Assembly: GCA_963786195.1 (NCBI GenBank)
Contig: CAWAYH010000006.1
Span: forward strand, 868,001-932,000
Length of the DNA: 64,000 bases
Reading direction: 5' to 3'
Origin: CAWAYH01 sp963786195
GTDB lineage: Bacteria > Acidobacteriota > Vicinamibacteria > Vicinamibacterales > 2-12-FULL-66-21
Shown here: one piece after another, positions 47,707 to 57,012 of the stretch
Position numbering within the stretch: position 1 is the first letter of the stretch
Layout of the letters: the number at the start of each line of letters is the position of its first letter
Translations under genes and position numbers: made by a program
The notes under the pieces: generated by a model
What the model was told of the DNA's origin: nothing
Database searches by the model: none
The model's input: the letters and a program-made list of their open reading frames with translations, nothing else

Positions 47707-48139
47707 CAGAATCCTCTTCTCTCTTGCCGGATGCGATGAAAATGTAGGCGGCACCAGTTCGCGAGCTCGTGCAGTTTCCCCGGCGACGGCAGACGGACGT
47801 CGCCCGACACGTTCAGCTCCACGCCGGGCGCGAGCGTGATGCGACGCCAGGCGGCGCGGACGGGCAATTCCAGCGCGCGCCGGTTCCGGAGCGCGGCGGT
47901 CGACCGGGCCCGCGCCGTTCAGCTCGCGCCGGATCTCGTCGAGGGTTCGGCCGCTCTCCTGCAGCGCTTTCACGCGCAGGAGTTGATCGAGGTGCTCGGG
48001 TCCGTAGTGATTGCCGCGCCCCAGGCCGAGCGGTGCGGGAGGAGCCCCTCCTGCACGTAGTAGCGGACGGTGCGGCGCGACACGCCGCCGAGATCCGCAA
48101 GGTCGCCGATTGGCGTAACAACGGCGGCGCGACCGTCAT
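47706..48139 (-). CDS. MerR-family transcriptional regulator (apparent frameshifts)
   Basis: About 143 residues when joined. The winged HTH is clear: TPIGDLADLGGVSRRTVRYY then VQEGLLP, followed by LGRGNHYGPEHLDQLLRVKA and LQESGRTLDEIRRELNG, the MerR dimerisation helix. The C-terminus (VELNVSGDVRLPSPGKLHEL) stops at a TGA that shares a base with the start of the VIT-vWA gene. Two or three single-base shifts are needed. No Cys-based metal site is seen, so it is not a classical metal sensor. It probably regulates the VIT-vWA gene and itself through the palindrome just upstream. Confidence 0.72.
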
Positions 48140-48153
48140 GGTTCGAGTTATAT

Positions 48154-48180
48154 GACAGTTACTGTCGCATTGTCAACTGT
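48154..48180. promoter_or_regulatory. Probable MerR operator
   Basis: A perfect palindrome, GACAGT-T-ACTGTC, at 48154-48166 is followed by CAACTGTCA (48174-48182), repeating the ACTGTC half-site. It lies 15 bases upstream of the proposed MerR start, in a short AT-richer gap, where an autoregulatory operator is expected. Confidence 0.5.
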
Positions 48181-48217
48181 CACGTTATGACGGGGTGAAC
48201 GGTGCACGGTGCCCGGT

Positions 48218-49174
48218 TCAGGGTACGAAAAGCACCTTGAGGGCGCGGCGCGCCTCCGCGAACGCGGACTCGTATTCGTCGAGCGACGCGACGCGGGAGA
48301 CGAGCGGCGCCACTCGCACGGCGCCGGATGCGAGCAGGTCGATGGCGCGGCGGAACGGCCCGCATCGCGAGCCGACGAGCGTGATCTCTTCGACGACGAC
48401 GGGCCACGACTCGAACGGCCCTTCACCGTGAAACGTCGATTTCATGATGACGGTGCCGCGCGGCCGCACGAGCTGCAACGCGCGCCGTATGCCGTCGGGT
48501 CGACCCGTCACGTCGACGACGACGTCGAAGCGGGGAGCGTTGGGGACCGAGTCATCGGCGCGCGCGGTCGCCAGGCCCAGCGCACGCGCGACCGCGAGCT
48601 TGTCGTCGTGACGGCCGAATACCGTGACGCCCGGGGTCACCGTCCGAAGTACCTGCGCGACGAGGAGACCCATCCGGCCGTCGCCGAGAACTGCTGCCCG
48701 CATGTCGTGGGCGATCTCGATCTGCTCGAGGATGCGGCAGGCGGCAGCGGTCGGTTCGACGAACACCGCCGTTCGATCGTCAACGCTGTCCGGGACTTCA
48801 TGCAGGTTGACTGCCGGGAGCGTCAGCAGCTCGGCAAACGCGCCATCGCGCCCCCGGATGCCGACGACGCTGCGGTTCACGCAATGTTCCTTGACGCCGG
48901 CCGCGCACCACTCGCAGGCGCCGCAGCCGACGTTGATCTCGCCGACGACGCGTTTTCCTACCCACGCGGCATCGCGCGTGTCGGCTCGTTCCACGACGCC
49001 GACGAACTCGTGGCCCGGAATCCCGCGAAATCCGGCGTAGCCTTCGAGAAGCTGCAGATCCGTTCCGCAGATGCCGGCCATCCGCACGCGGATGCGGCAC
49101 TCGCCTTCCCTCTCGGGCGCGGGCACGTCGCGCATGGCGAGCGCGCCGGATTCGGTGACGAGGAGCGCTTTCAC
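48218..49174 (-). CDS. Zinc-dependent alcohol dehydrogenase, MDR superfamily
   Basis: 318 residues from the GTG at 49174 (VKALLVTESGALAMRD), which overlaps the stop of the small membrane protein gene (GTGA). Catalytic-zinc ligands are in AGICGTDLQLLEG and PGHEFVG, the structural-zinc Cys set is GCGACEWCAAGVKEHC, and the NAD-binding motif is VLGDGRMGLLVAQVL. It resembles threonine/sorbitol-dehydrogenase-like MDR enzymes; the substrate is not evident. An apparently continuous longer frame to 49510 is a shift artefact joining it to its neighbour. Confidence 0.85.
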   Translation of the reverse strand: MKALLVTESGALAMRDVPAPEREGECRIRVRMAGICGTDLQLLEGYAGFRGIPGHEFVGVVERADTRDAAWVGKRVVGEINVGCGACEWCAAGVKEHCVNRSVVGIRGRDGAFAELLTLPAVNLHEVPDSVDDRTAVFVEPTAAACRILEQIEIAHDMRAAVLGDGRMGLLVAQVLRTVTPGVTVFGRHDDKLAVARALGLATARADDSVPNAPRFDVVVDVTGRPDGIRRALQLVRPRGTVIMKSTFHGEGPFESWPVVVEEITLVGSRCGPFRRAIDLLASGAVRVAPLVSRVASLDEYESAFAEARRALKVLFVP

Positions 49175-49510
49175 CGCTGGAAAGCGGAGCCGTTCCAGTG
49201 AGCGAGCTTCTGACGGTTCTCCGTGTCGAGAACGGTCATCTGTCCGGTCCCACCCTGCTCCTGGCAGGTACGCGCCGAGCGCTTTGGCCGCTGATTCCTG
49301 ATCGCTCTGGCTCATCGCCGACCACCGCGAGGCCTGAACGAAGGTCTCCATCGAAGCGCAGCTTCGCCGCACCACCACGCCGCTGCGTTCGAGGTCGCGC
49401 AGCATGCGCGCGCGGCGGCCTTCGGCGTCGAACAGGCTCGATCGCGACACGATCACCATGACGGCGAGCGCCGCGAGGATGGAGACGATGATGAGGAGAA
49501 GGCGTTTCAT
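49171..49510 (-). CDS. Small membrane-anchored protein (one apparent frameshift)
   Basis: About 112 residues. An N-terminal anchor (LLLIIVSILAALAVMVIV) is followed by a soluble helical part (ARMLRDLERSGVVVRRSCAS). After one shift near 49262 it ends GGTGQMTVLDTENRQKLAHW and a TGA that overlaps the dehydrogenase start. The family is not recognised. The overlap implies co-translation with the dehydrogenase, but no functional link is evident. Confidence 0.5.
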
Positions 49511-49539
49511 TCAGATCCGGCTGAAGCCGGACACGACGT

Positions 49540-52404
49540 CTACCGGCTCGGCGGCGCGGTGCTCGACGATCTGGGCGCAACGGCGGCGTGCGACCGCCGG
49601 GGGTCCGCGCCACCCTGGACCTGGCGCCGATCGGTGTCGACGACGACCGCGGCGGCGTAGCCGTAGCGGACCTCGCCCTTGCGGCCGATCTTCTGGAATC
49701 GATGGCCGCGCGCCATCAGATCCTGCAGCACGCTCCGCGGAATCCGATCTTCGATCTGCGGCCGGCTGACAGCGGGCTCCGCCGGGTCGCGTCCGATGAG
49801 GAAGCGCGGCGCCTCGATGGCCCTCTGCGCGTCCATGCCCCCGTCGATCACGTTGAGGATGATGTCGTAGACCGACGCGGGGATCCAGGCGTTCCCTGCG
49901 GCCGCCACCGCGAGCCGCGGCGATCCCGGTCGCGCAGCGGACTCGGGCGCCTTGAAGATCAACGTCGGCACGCTCGTCGAAGACGAGCGCGCGAGCGGCA
50001 GGAATCGGCCGGGCGCGCCCCCGCCGCCGAACCGCAGATGGTTGTTGTAGAGGAATCCGAGACCGTCGGAGACGTAGAACGTGCCGCCCCACGTGCTCAG
50101 CGTCTGCGTCACGGCGATCATGTTGCCTTCCGAGTCCGCGACGCGAACGCGGTGGTGCCGCGCCCGATCCGCTCGGGCGGACCGTCACCCTGCGGACCGC
50201 TGCGGTCGCGCAGCGCCTTCCGCGGATCGATCCGCTTGAACAGCGTGGCCGCGTGCGCCGGATCGAGGTGCGCGCCGAGGTTGACGTCCCACAGCGCGGG
50301 ATCGGCGATCCGCGGCGCCTGATCGCGGACGCGCCACGACTCGATGACGTGGTGGAAGTAGTCCGCGTCGGCCGTGTACGAGGCGCCGGCGCGCGCCTGG
50401 TAGTTCTGCAGGATCTGCAGCGTCTCGATCAGCGCGGCGCCGGTCGAGACCGGCGGCGGCGCCGAGTAGACGACGTGATCGCGATAGCGGCCGGTGAGCG
50501 GCCGCCGCTCGATCGCGCGGTACTGCGCGAGATCGTCGAGCGAGATCAGCCCGCCGTTCTTCGTCATGTCCTCGGCGATCCGGCGGGCAATCGAGCCGCG
50601 GTAGAACGCTTCGGCGCCATCCTTGGCAATCGTCCGCAGCGTCGCGGCGTAGTCCTTGTTGACGAACCGGTCGCCGGGGCCGGGAACCTTGCCCGCGGGC
50701 AGATAGATGCGCGCGGCGGACGGATGCTTCTCGAAGAACTTCCGGCCTTCGGCGATCGACGTCGGCAGCGATTCGTCCAGCACGTACCCGTTCTCCGCAG
50801 ACTCGATGGCCGGCGCGATGAGGTCCGCCCACGGGATCGTCCTGCTCGCGTACTTGCGGTAGAGCAAATCGAGTCCCGCGACCACGCCCGGGATGTTGGC
50901 GGCCGACGCGCCGTCGCCGGTGCCTCCGGTCAGGAGCGGATTGTCCCGGGTCGCGCGGATCGGGACCTGATCCTTGTAGTCGATCGCGATCGGCTCCGAC
51001 ATGCCCTTCAGGAACAGCACGGCCATGCCGTCGCCGCCGATCCCCGACGCGTCCGGCTCGACGACGCCCAGCGCGAAGGAGACCGCGATCGCGGCATCGA
51101 CGATGTTGCCGCCTTTTTCGAGCGCGAGCGCGCCGGCACGCGACGCGAGCGGATGCCCCGACACGACGACGGCGCGATCGGACACGATCGCCGGCTTGAT
51201 CAGCGGCTGCTCCGCGATCATCGCGTCGACCGTCGTCTCGAGCTCCGCTTCGTCGCGCGCGGCCTGGGCCTGCGGGCGGTACTTGTCCGCCAGCGCCTGC
51301 CACGCCTGCGAGGACGGACCAGACGCGTAGTACAGCCGGCTGAGCGTGTCCCACACGCGATCGAACGCCGCGGCCAGCTGGCCGTTGCGCGGCGCGCCGG
51401 CGGCGATCTCACGTGCGCCGGCGTCCACCGGCAGCGGCGCGTCGACCATCCAGAGCCTGAACGCGTCAGCCGCCGCGAACAGCGGCGGCGGTTCGTCGGT
51501 GTTGCGCTCGGGGTTGCCGTTGTAGGTGGGATCCGGCGGCGGCAGGTTCGCGATGACGAGACGTCTGCCGTCAGGCGACCACGCCGGCGCGCCGCCATGC
51601 CGAGAGACGAGCACCGGCTGCTCGCCCGGACGCGGGCGCGGCGCCGGTTCCCCATCACCACTTGACGCACTGTTGTCGACGGTCAGCACCCAGACCGAGC
51701 CGGCGCCGTCACGCACGGCGAAGTACGCGAGCCGCGATCCGTCCGGCGACCAGGCAGGAAAGCCCTCGATGCCGCGGACGCGCACGACGCGCGCGCGCGT
51801 CACGCGATCCCGCGGACCCGGCGCGAGGTCCGCCACCCAGAGATCCGAGTCGCCGTCCTCGCTGTCGCGATCGGACACGTACGCGACGCGCTTGCCGTCC
51901 GGCGAGACACGGCCGTACCGCTCGTCGTCGCTCGCCGTGTCCTGGAAGAGGGGCTTCGCCTCCCCGCCAGCGACGTCGGCCGCGAAGAGCCGCCAGCGTC
52001 CCGACTGTCGGTGAGAGAAGATGAGGCGGCCGTCACCCGTCCACGAGGGCCAGCGCTCGTCGCCCGGCAACCGGGTGATCTGTCGCGCATCGCCGCCCCC
52101 CGAGGGGACAACGTGAATATCGAAGCCGCGCCCCGAGTCGACGGCAAACGCGATCTGACGACCGTCCGGCGACCAGATCGGATCGCGTTCGGTGTCCTTG
52201 CTCTGGGGCCGCAGCGCGCGCCCGTTCTTGCCGTCGGGCGCCGAGATCCAGATCTGATCGAGGTACGAGAAGGCGAGACGCCGGCCGTCAGGCGACCAGG
52301 CGGGCTCGCGAGCGCCGCGCACGACCGATGACGGCGTTTGTGCGGACAGGGTCAGGACGAGCGTCGCAACCGCCGCACAGCCAACGACGCAGCGCCTTCA
52401 GCAC
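49540..52404 (-). CDS. WD40-like beta-propeller fused to gamma-glutamyltransferase (two apparent frameshifts)
   Basis: About 950 residues. I infer the GTG at 52404, preceded by GGAGG, then a signal peptide whose frame shifts near 52375 (VATLVLTLSAQTPSSVV). Residues ~30-330 are TolB/WD40-type repeats with repeated AWSPDGRRL and VSPDGKRVAYVSDRDSE motifs. From about residue 380 a gamma-glutamyltransferase (Ntn hydrolase) follows: GHPLASRAGALALEKGGNIV, DASGIGGDGMAVLF, SAPPPVSTGAALIETLQI, and after a shift near 50130 DSEGNMIAVTQTLS. The catalytic Thr should be in the GT-T just before. The fusion of a propeller to a GGT is uncommon; the propeller may bind substrate or cell wall. Confidence 0.82.
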
Positions 52405-52450
52405 CTTCAGCACCTCCAGCACCTCAGCACCTTCAGCACCTCAGCACCGT
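52389..52450. repeat. Tandem 8-9-bp repeats (CAGCACCTT type) at the propeller-GGT start
   Basis: About eight units of CAGCACCTT/CAGCACCT/CAGCGCCTT. On the minus strand the array reads as repeats of AAGGTGCTG and supplies both the GGAGG ribosome site and the GTG start of the propeller-GGT gene, so changes in unit number could alter initiation. Confidence 0.7.
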
Positions 52451-52463
52451 CAGCGCCTTCGGT

Positions 52464-54359
52464 CTAGACTTCCGCGCTGGCGCGCTGCGCTTCGGTCGGC
52501 ACCACGCGCCGCACCGTCTCGATGATGTGCCGCGCCGAGATGCCGAAGCGATCGACCAGCTCGTCGGGCTGGCCGCTGCGCGGGATTTCGCGAACCGCGA
52601 GCCGATGCACCGAGAAGCCCGCATGCGCGACGGCTTCACTCACGGCGTCCCCGAGACCACCGGCGGCGTAGTGATCCTCGACGGTGATGAGCACCCCGTT
52701 GGTCGCCTGGGCGCAGCTCGCCAGCGTGGCGGCATCGATCGGCTGGACGGAGTACGCGTCGACGACGCGAATCGAGATGCCCTCTGACTGCAGGCGATCG
52801 TACGCCTTCAGTGCCTCGACGACGGTGATCCCCACGCCCACGACGGTGGCGACGTCCTTCGCGCTCTGTCGGAGGATCTTCGATCCGCCGATGGGAAACC
52901 GATCGCCCGGCGAGTAGATGACGGGCGTCTTCGGTCTCGACGTCCGCATGTACGCGAGCCCCGGCCGCGCGGCCATCTCGACGACCAGGCGCTCGGCGCT
53001 GACGCCGTCACACGGATAGACGACCGTGCAGTTGGGCACGGCGCGCATCATCGCGAGATCCTCGAGCGCCATCTGCGACGGCCCGTCTTCGCCGATGGAG
53101 ACGCCGGCGTGCGACCCCGTCAGCTTGACGTTCAGCTGCGAGTTCACGTTCGAGATGCCGGCCATGCGGATGAAGTCGCAGGCGCGCGACAGAAAACAGG
53201 CGAACGTCGACGCAAACGCAATCGCCCCGCGCGCCGCCAGGCCGGTCGCCGCGCCGACCATCACCTGCTCGGCGATGAAATTTTCGAAGAAGCGATCGGG
53301 ATAGGCCTTTTCGAACTTCTCGCTGAACGTCGAGTTCTTGACGTCCGCGTCGAGCGCCACGACGCGCGGATCGACCGCGCCGAGCGCCGCCAGCGCATTC
53401 CCCCACGCTTCGCGCGTCGCAACCTGATCGCCGATCGCGTACTTCGGCGCCGCGACCTTCCCGAGGTCGACGTTGATCCGCTCGCGCGGCTTCGCGGCCG
53501 GCGCGGGGATGGACGGGACCGGTGCGCCCGGGACGAGCTGTTTCTCCAGGTCGGCGATGGCCTTGTCCGCCTCCTCGCCTTTCTTGAGCGGCTTGCCGTG
53601 CCAGCCGTCCTTGCCCTCGATGGCGGGAACGCCCTTGCCCTTGATCGTCCTGGCCAGGATCATCGTCGGACGGCCCTTCGTCTGACGCGCGGACGCCAGC
53701 GCGTCGAGCACCGCCTGGATGTCGTGGCCGTCCACCACCAGCGTGTGCCAGCCGAACGCGTTCCAGCGGGCGGCAATCTCGTCCATCTGATGCCCGAACT
53801 GCGTCCGCTGGCTCTGGCCGAGCGCGTTGACGTCGACGATGCCGCACAGGTTGTCGAGTTTCTGGTGGAGCCCGACGTCAGCAGCTTCCCACACGGACCC
53901 TTCCGCCATCTCGCCGTCGCCGAGCAGCACGTAGGTGCGGTAGTCCGACTGGATCAGCCGCGCGTTGAGCGCGCACCCGATCGCCGCGCAGATGCCCTGA
54001 CCGAGCGAGCCGGTCGCCACGTCGACGAACGTCAGCCGCGGCGTGGGATGCCCTTCGAGGTCGGAGTCGATCCGCCGGAGCTTCAGCAGCTCGTCGCGCG
54101 GGAACAGACCGGCGGCGGCCCAGGCGGCGTAGAGGATCGGCGCGGCATGCCCCTTCGACAGCACGAAACGATCGTTGTCGGGATTCGCCGGGTTCTTCGG
54201 ATCGAAGCGCATCTCGGCGAAGAAGAGCGTCGCCACGATGTCGGCCATCGACAGACAGCTGGTCGGATGCCCGCTACCCGCTTCGCTCGTCGATCGGATC
54301 GAGTCGATCCGGAGCTGAGTGGCGATGTTTCGAAGCGCTGGAACGGATGGAGAAGTCAT
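52464..54359 (-). CDS. tkt: Transketolase
   Basis: 631 residues, intact. Thiamine-diphosphate binding motif GDGEMAEGSVWEA (147 onward, ending in the usual Asn-containing segment DVNALGQSQ), phosphate-binding His31 and His71, and the C-terminal pyrimidine-binding part with FIAEQVMVGAATGLAARG and SHAGVSIGEDGPSQMALED. It moves two-carbon units between sugar phosphates in the pentose phosphate pathway. Slightly shorter than the ~660-residue norm, similar to the animal-type transketolases. The ATG at 54359 is well placed. Confidence 0.93.
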   Translation of the reverse strand: MTSPSVPALRNIATQLRIDSIRSTSEAGSGHPTSCLSMADIVATLFFAEMRFDPKNPANPDNDRFVLSKGHAAPILYAAWAAAGLFPRDELLKLRRIDSDLEGHPTPRLTFVDVATGSLGQGICAAIGCALNARLIQSDYRTYVLLGDGEMAEGSVWEAADVGLHQKLDNLCGIVDVNALGQSQRTQFGHQMDEIAARWNAFGWHTLVVDGHDIQAVLDALASARQTKGRPTMILARTIKGKGVPAIEGKDGWHGKPLKKGEEADKAIADLEKQLVPGAPVPSIPAPAAKPRERINVDLGKVAAPKYAIGDQVATREAWGNALAALGAVDPRVVALDADVKNSTFSEKFEKAYPDRFFENFIAEQVMVGAATGLAARGAIAFASTFACFLSRACDFIRMAGISNVNSQLNVKLTGSHAGVSIGEDGPSQMALEDLAMMRAVPNCTVVYPCDGVSAERLVVEMAARPGLAYMRTSRPKTPVIYSPGDRFPIGGSKILRQSAKDVATVVGVGITVVEALKAYDRLQSEGISIRVVDAYSVQPIDAATLASCAQATNGVLITVEDHYAAGGLGDAVSEAVAHAGFSVHRLAVREIPRSGQPDELVDRFGISARHIIETVRRVVPTEAQRASAEV

Positions 54360-54399
54360 GTGAAAAGCGAGAGTTTATCACTTCGGGTTCGTCCGGGAC

Positions 54400-55938
54400 T
54401 CACGGCTGGCGGCCAACCCCAGCCATCCCGGTGGCGAGCAGGTAGTGCGCGGCGAGGGGTCCCTGACGCGGGGCCAGCGGGGCCATCGCGGCGAGTGTCC
54501 GGGTCGCCTTCTCGGCGAAGTCGTGGTCGCCGGAGGTTTTGGCCAGGCGAGCAAGCACGCGCGCGGTCTCGCAGTTGCTCGTAAACGGCTTGAACCGCTC
54601 GCGCATCAACCCGATCCGCTCGTGCTCGTCCGGCGCGGCGCGGTCGAAGAACCCGCCGTGCTCCTCGTCCCACATCGTGGTGATCGCGTAGTGCATCAGC
54701 TCCTCGGCCATCATCTCGTAGACGATGTTGCCGGTCGCGTCGAATGCGTCGAGGCTCGCGGCGGCCATGGCGGACTGATCGTCGAGCAGGCCGCGGACGT
54801 GCGCGTCGCCGTCGATGTAGTGCGCGACACCCGCACCCGGTCTGTAGCAGGCCAGCAGGACGCGCTCGAGCGATTTGACGGCGAACTCGCCGAGCGAGGG
54901 ATCCTCCAGCACGCGCGAGGCGCGCAGCGCGGCCGACACCATCGCCGCGTTCCACCCGGCATAAAGGATGTTGTCGACCGCAGGCGGCGTCCGCGACCGG
55001 CGCAGCTCGGGCGTCTGGGCCTCGTAGTACGCGCGATCGGCCTGCTGGGATCCGGACCAGCCGCCGTCGACCGGGTCCGCGAGCCAGGTCTGGACGTAGC
55101 GGAGGATCTCGGACGCGCGCTCGCGGTAGCGCGCGATCTGCAGCGCCTCCGCCGCGTGAAGATACACGCGCAGGAGCGCGGCGTTGACGTCGAGCAGCTT
55201 CTCCTCGTGCGGCGCCTGCCAGTCGCGCGCGGACGCGAAACGGAAAAAGCCGCCGTCGACCTCGTCGTAGAGACCGCCCCACCCCATCGCGTCGAGCGTG
55301 GTCTGCACGATCTCCACCAGGCGCGCGTCGTTCGATTCGGCGAGCAGGTCGAGCGCCAGCTCCAGCGGCGCGACGAGCGGAAACTTCGGCGCGGTGCCGA
55401 AGCCCCCGTATTCGCGATCGTACGTGTCGTACACCGACTCCAGCAGCTCACGCTCGGTCGATGAATCAGCCCTGTCTCCGTGTACCGGCGCGCCGCCAGC
55501 GGGGCCCGCGTCAGCGCGCGCAGAGATCTCGTCGCGTCGCAGGCTGAACGCGCTCGCAACCTGGCCGAGCACGTCCGGCATCCGTTCGGGCGTGACGTAG
55601 GTGCCGCCGCCGATGATCGCGCCGTCGGCCGTCAGAAACGCGGTCGTGGGCCAGCCGCCCAGGCTGTATCGCTCGCTGATGTCCGGGCGGCGATCCGCGT
55701 CGACTCTGATTGGAATGAAGCGATCGTTCACCAGCTGGGCGATGGCCGGATCCGCGTAGCTCGTACGATCCATCTCGCGGCACCAGAAACACCAGGGCGC
55801 CGCGATCGACAGCAGCACGGGCTTGTTCTCCGCGCGTGCGCGCTCGAAGGCATCCGCACCCCAGTCGAGCCAATGGACGATCGGCATGATGGCAGTCGCG
55901 GCGTGCACGACGGCAGTTCGCCGCCTGATGGGGTTCAT
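54400..55938 (-). CDS. DUF255 / thioredoxin-domain protein (YyaL/SSP411 type)
   Basis: About 512 residues, intact, starting at ATG 55938 or at ATG 55887 (MPIVHWLDWG), the latter closer to the family consensus. The N-terminal thioredoxin-like domain has APWCFWCREMDRTSYADPAI (a WCxWC site) and LGGWPTTAFLTADG. The rest is an (alpha/alpha)6-barrel-type region (GGFFRFASARDWQAPHEEKL, YEMMAEELMHYAITTMWDEE). The family is widespread but its activity is unproven. A TATAAT palindrome overlaps the first ATG and is shared with the divergent gene. Confidence 0.85.
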   Translation of the reverse strand: MNPIRRRTAVVHAATAIMPIVHWLDWGADAFERARAENKPVLLSIAAPWCFWCREMDRTSYADPAIAQLVNDRFIPIRVDADRRPDISERYSLGGWPTTAFLTADGAIIGGGTYVTPERMPDVLGQVASAFSLRRDEISARADAGPAGGAPVHGDRADSSTERELLESVYDTYDREYGGFGTAPKFPLVAPLELALDLLAESNDARLVEIVQTTLDAMGWGGLYDEVDGGFFRFASARDWQAPHEEKLLDVNAALLRVYLHAAEALQIARYRERASEILRYVQTWLADPVDGGWSGSQQADRAYYEAQTPELRRSRTPPAVDNILYAGWNAAMVSAALRASRVLEDPSLGEFAVKSLERVLLACYRPGAGVAHYIDGDAHVRGLLDDQSAMAAASLDAFDATGNIVYEMMAEELMHYAITTMWDEEHGGFFDRAAPDEHERIGLMRERFKPFTSNCETARVLARLAKTSGDHDFAEKATRTLAAMAPLAPRQGPLAAHYLLATGMAGVGRQP

Positions 55939-55944
55939 TATAAT
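55937..55944. promoter_or_regulatory. Palindromic -10 shared by two divergent genes
   Basis: ATTATAAT reads as TATAAT on both strands. To the right it is six bases from the ATG at 55951, so the transcript would begin at or next to the start codon (leaderless). To the left it overlaps the ATG at 55938, which favours the downstream ATG at 55887 if that promoter is used. Confidence 0.45.
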
Positions 55945-55950
55945 GAGGGG

Positions 55951-56457
55951 ATGCTCGCGCTGCGGTACGCCGCGGTATTGGCAGTGGCCGTCTGGATCGG
56001 CGGGTTGCTCACGCTCGGAGGCGTCGCCGCCCCGGCTATCTTCGACGTCGTCGCCGCCACGCAGACGGCGGACGCGCGGATGGCAGCCGGAGCGATCTTT
56101 GGTGAAGCGTTCCGGCGCTTTCACTTCGTCGCGTTGGGCTGCGCCGCAATCGTGCTGCTGTCGTTGACGGCGCGCGCGCTGCTCGGCCCGCGGCCGCGGC
56201 ACTTCGCGCTCCGCGGCGGGATCGGACTGCTGATGCTCGCTGCAACGCTGTATTCCGGGTACGTCATTTCACCCGCGATCAAGCGCGCGCAGGTGGACAT
56301 CGGGACGGCGCCGTCGAGCCTGCCGGAGGGCGATCCCCGGCGCGTCGCGTTCGGCCGCCTCCACGGGCAATCGTCCGCGCTGCAGATCGTGCCGATTGTC
56401 GGCGGCCTGCTGCTCATGTTCTGGGAGATCAAGGATAACCACGGATCACATGGATAA
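55951..56457 (+). CDS. DUF4149-like integral membrane protein
   Basis: 168 residues, intact, four hydrophobic segments (LAVAVWIGGLLTLGGVAAPA, VALGCAAIVLLSLTARALL, GIGLLMLAATLYSGYVISPA, IVPIVGGLLLMFWE). The GEAFRRFHFV and SPAIKRAQVD motifs resemble the DUF4149/TMEM205-like group. No function is established. GAGGGG directly touches the ATG, too close to be a ribosome site; a leaderless message from the adjoining TATAAT is more plausible. The C-terminus DNHGSHG and stop are encoded by a tandem repeat. Confidence 0.7.
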   Translation: MLALRYAAVLAVAVWIGGLLTLGGVAAPAIFDVVAATQTADARMAAGAIFGEAFRRFHFVALGCAAIVLLSLTARALLGPRPRHFALRGGIGLLMLAATLYSGYVISPAIKRAQVDIGTAPSSLPEGDPRRVAFGRLHGQSSALQIVPIVGGLLLMFWEIKDNHGSHG

Positions 56458-56469
56458 CACGGACTTTAT
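56433..56469. repeat. Tandem 9-10-bp repeats (GGATAACAC type)
   Basis: Units GGATAACCAC, GGATCACAT, GGATAACAC and GGACTTTAT. The array encodes the last residues and stop of the membrane protein gene and extends to within 40 bases of the next start. Confidence 0.6.
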
Positions 56470-56508
56470 GAAGCGGAATTGTGAGAGAGGCACTTAGAAA
56501 GGTGGATC

Positions 56509-56991
56509 GTGTCTGGATTCGACGCTACGCTCGACAAGATCAGCGCCGCCGTCGAACGGGAGGAAGATCCGACGCGCGCGATGGAAACCGTCGTCCGCAT
56601 CCTCGCGGCGGACGTCCCCCACTACAACTGGGTGGGGATCTACCTGCTCGAGGGGAACGAGCTCGTGCTCGGGCCGTTCGTCGGCAAGCCGTCGCCGCAC
56701 ACGCGGATACCGCTCGGCCGCGGGATCTGCGGCGCGGCCGCCTCGGAAAAAGCCACGATCGTCGTCGACGACGTGAACGCGGATCCCCGGTACCTGGCGT
56801 GCAGCCTGGAGACCAGGTCCGAGATCGTCGTGCCGATCATGGATGGCAACGAGGTGCTCGGCGAAATCGACATCGACAGCGATCGACTTGCGGCGTTTGG
56901 ACCCGCGGATCGCCACCTGCTCGAACGGGCCGCGGCCGTGCTCGCACCGAGATGCAGCTCGTGGCTCCGGACGCAGGGCCTCGAGCCCTGA
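56509..56991 (+). CDS. GAF-domain protein, free methionine-(R)-sulfoxide reductase-like
   Basis: 160 residues, intact, GTG start with AGGTGG upstream. It is a single GAF domain with VPHYNWVGIYLLEGNELVLG, GRGICGAAASEK (Cys74), YLACSLETRSEIVVPI (Cys98) and VLGEIDIDSD, matching the fRMsr (YeaZ/YebR) family, which reduces free L-methionine-(R)-sulfoxide. The two Cys occupy the family's expected reactive positions; the third Cys of the E. coli enzyme is not evident. It precedes isocitrate dehydrogenase by 21 bases, so the two are probably co-transcribed. Confidence 0.82.
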   Translation: MSGFDATLDKISAAVEREEDPTRAMETVVRILAADVPHYNWVGIYLLEGNELVLGPFVGKPSPHTRIPLGRGICGAAASEKATIVVDDVNADPRYLACSLETRSEIVVPIMDGNEVLGEIDIDSDRLAAFGPADRHLLERAAAVLAPRCSSWLRTQGLEP

Positions 56992-57012
56992 GCCACTCGA
57001 CTCGACACACCT

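Noticed and set aside
48218..49510. Apparent fusion of a membrane protein to the alcohol dehydrogenase
   Set aside because: The connecting residues are non-native; correcting one base gives a natural stop overlapping a GTG start for the dehydrogenase.
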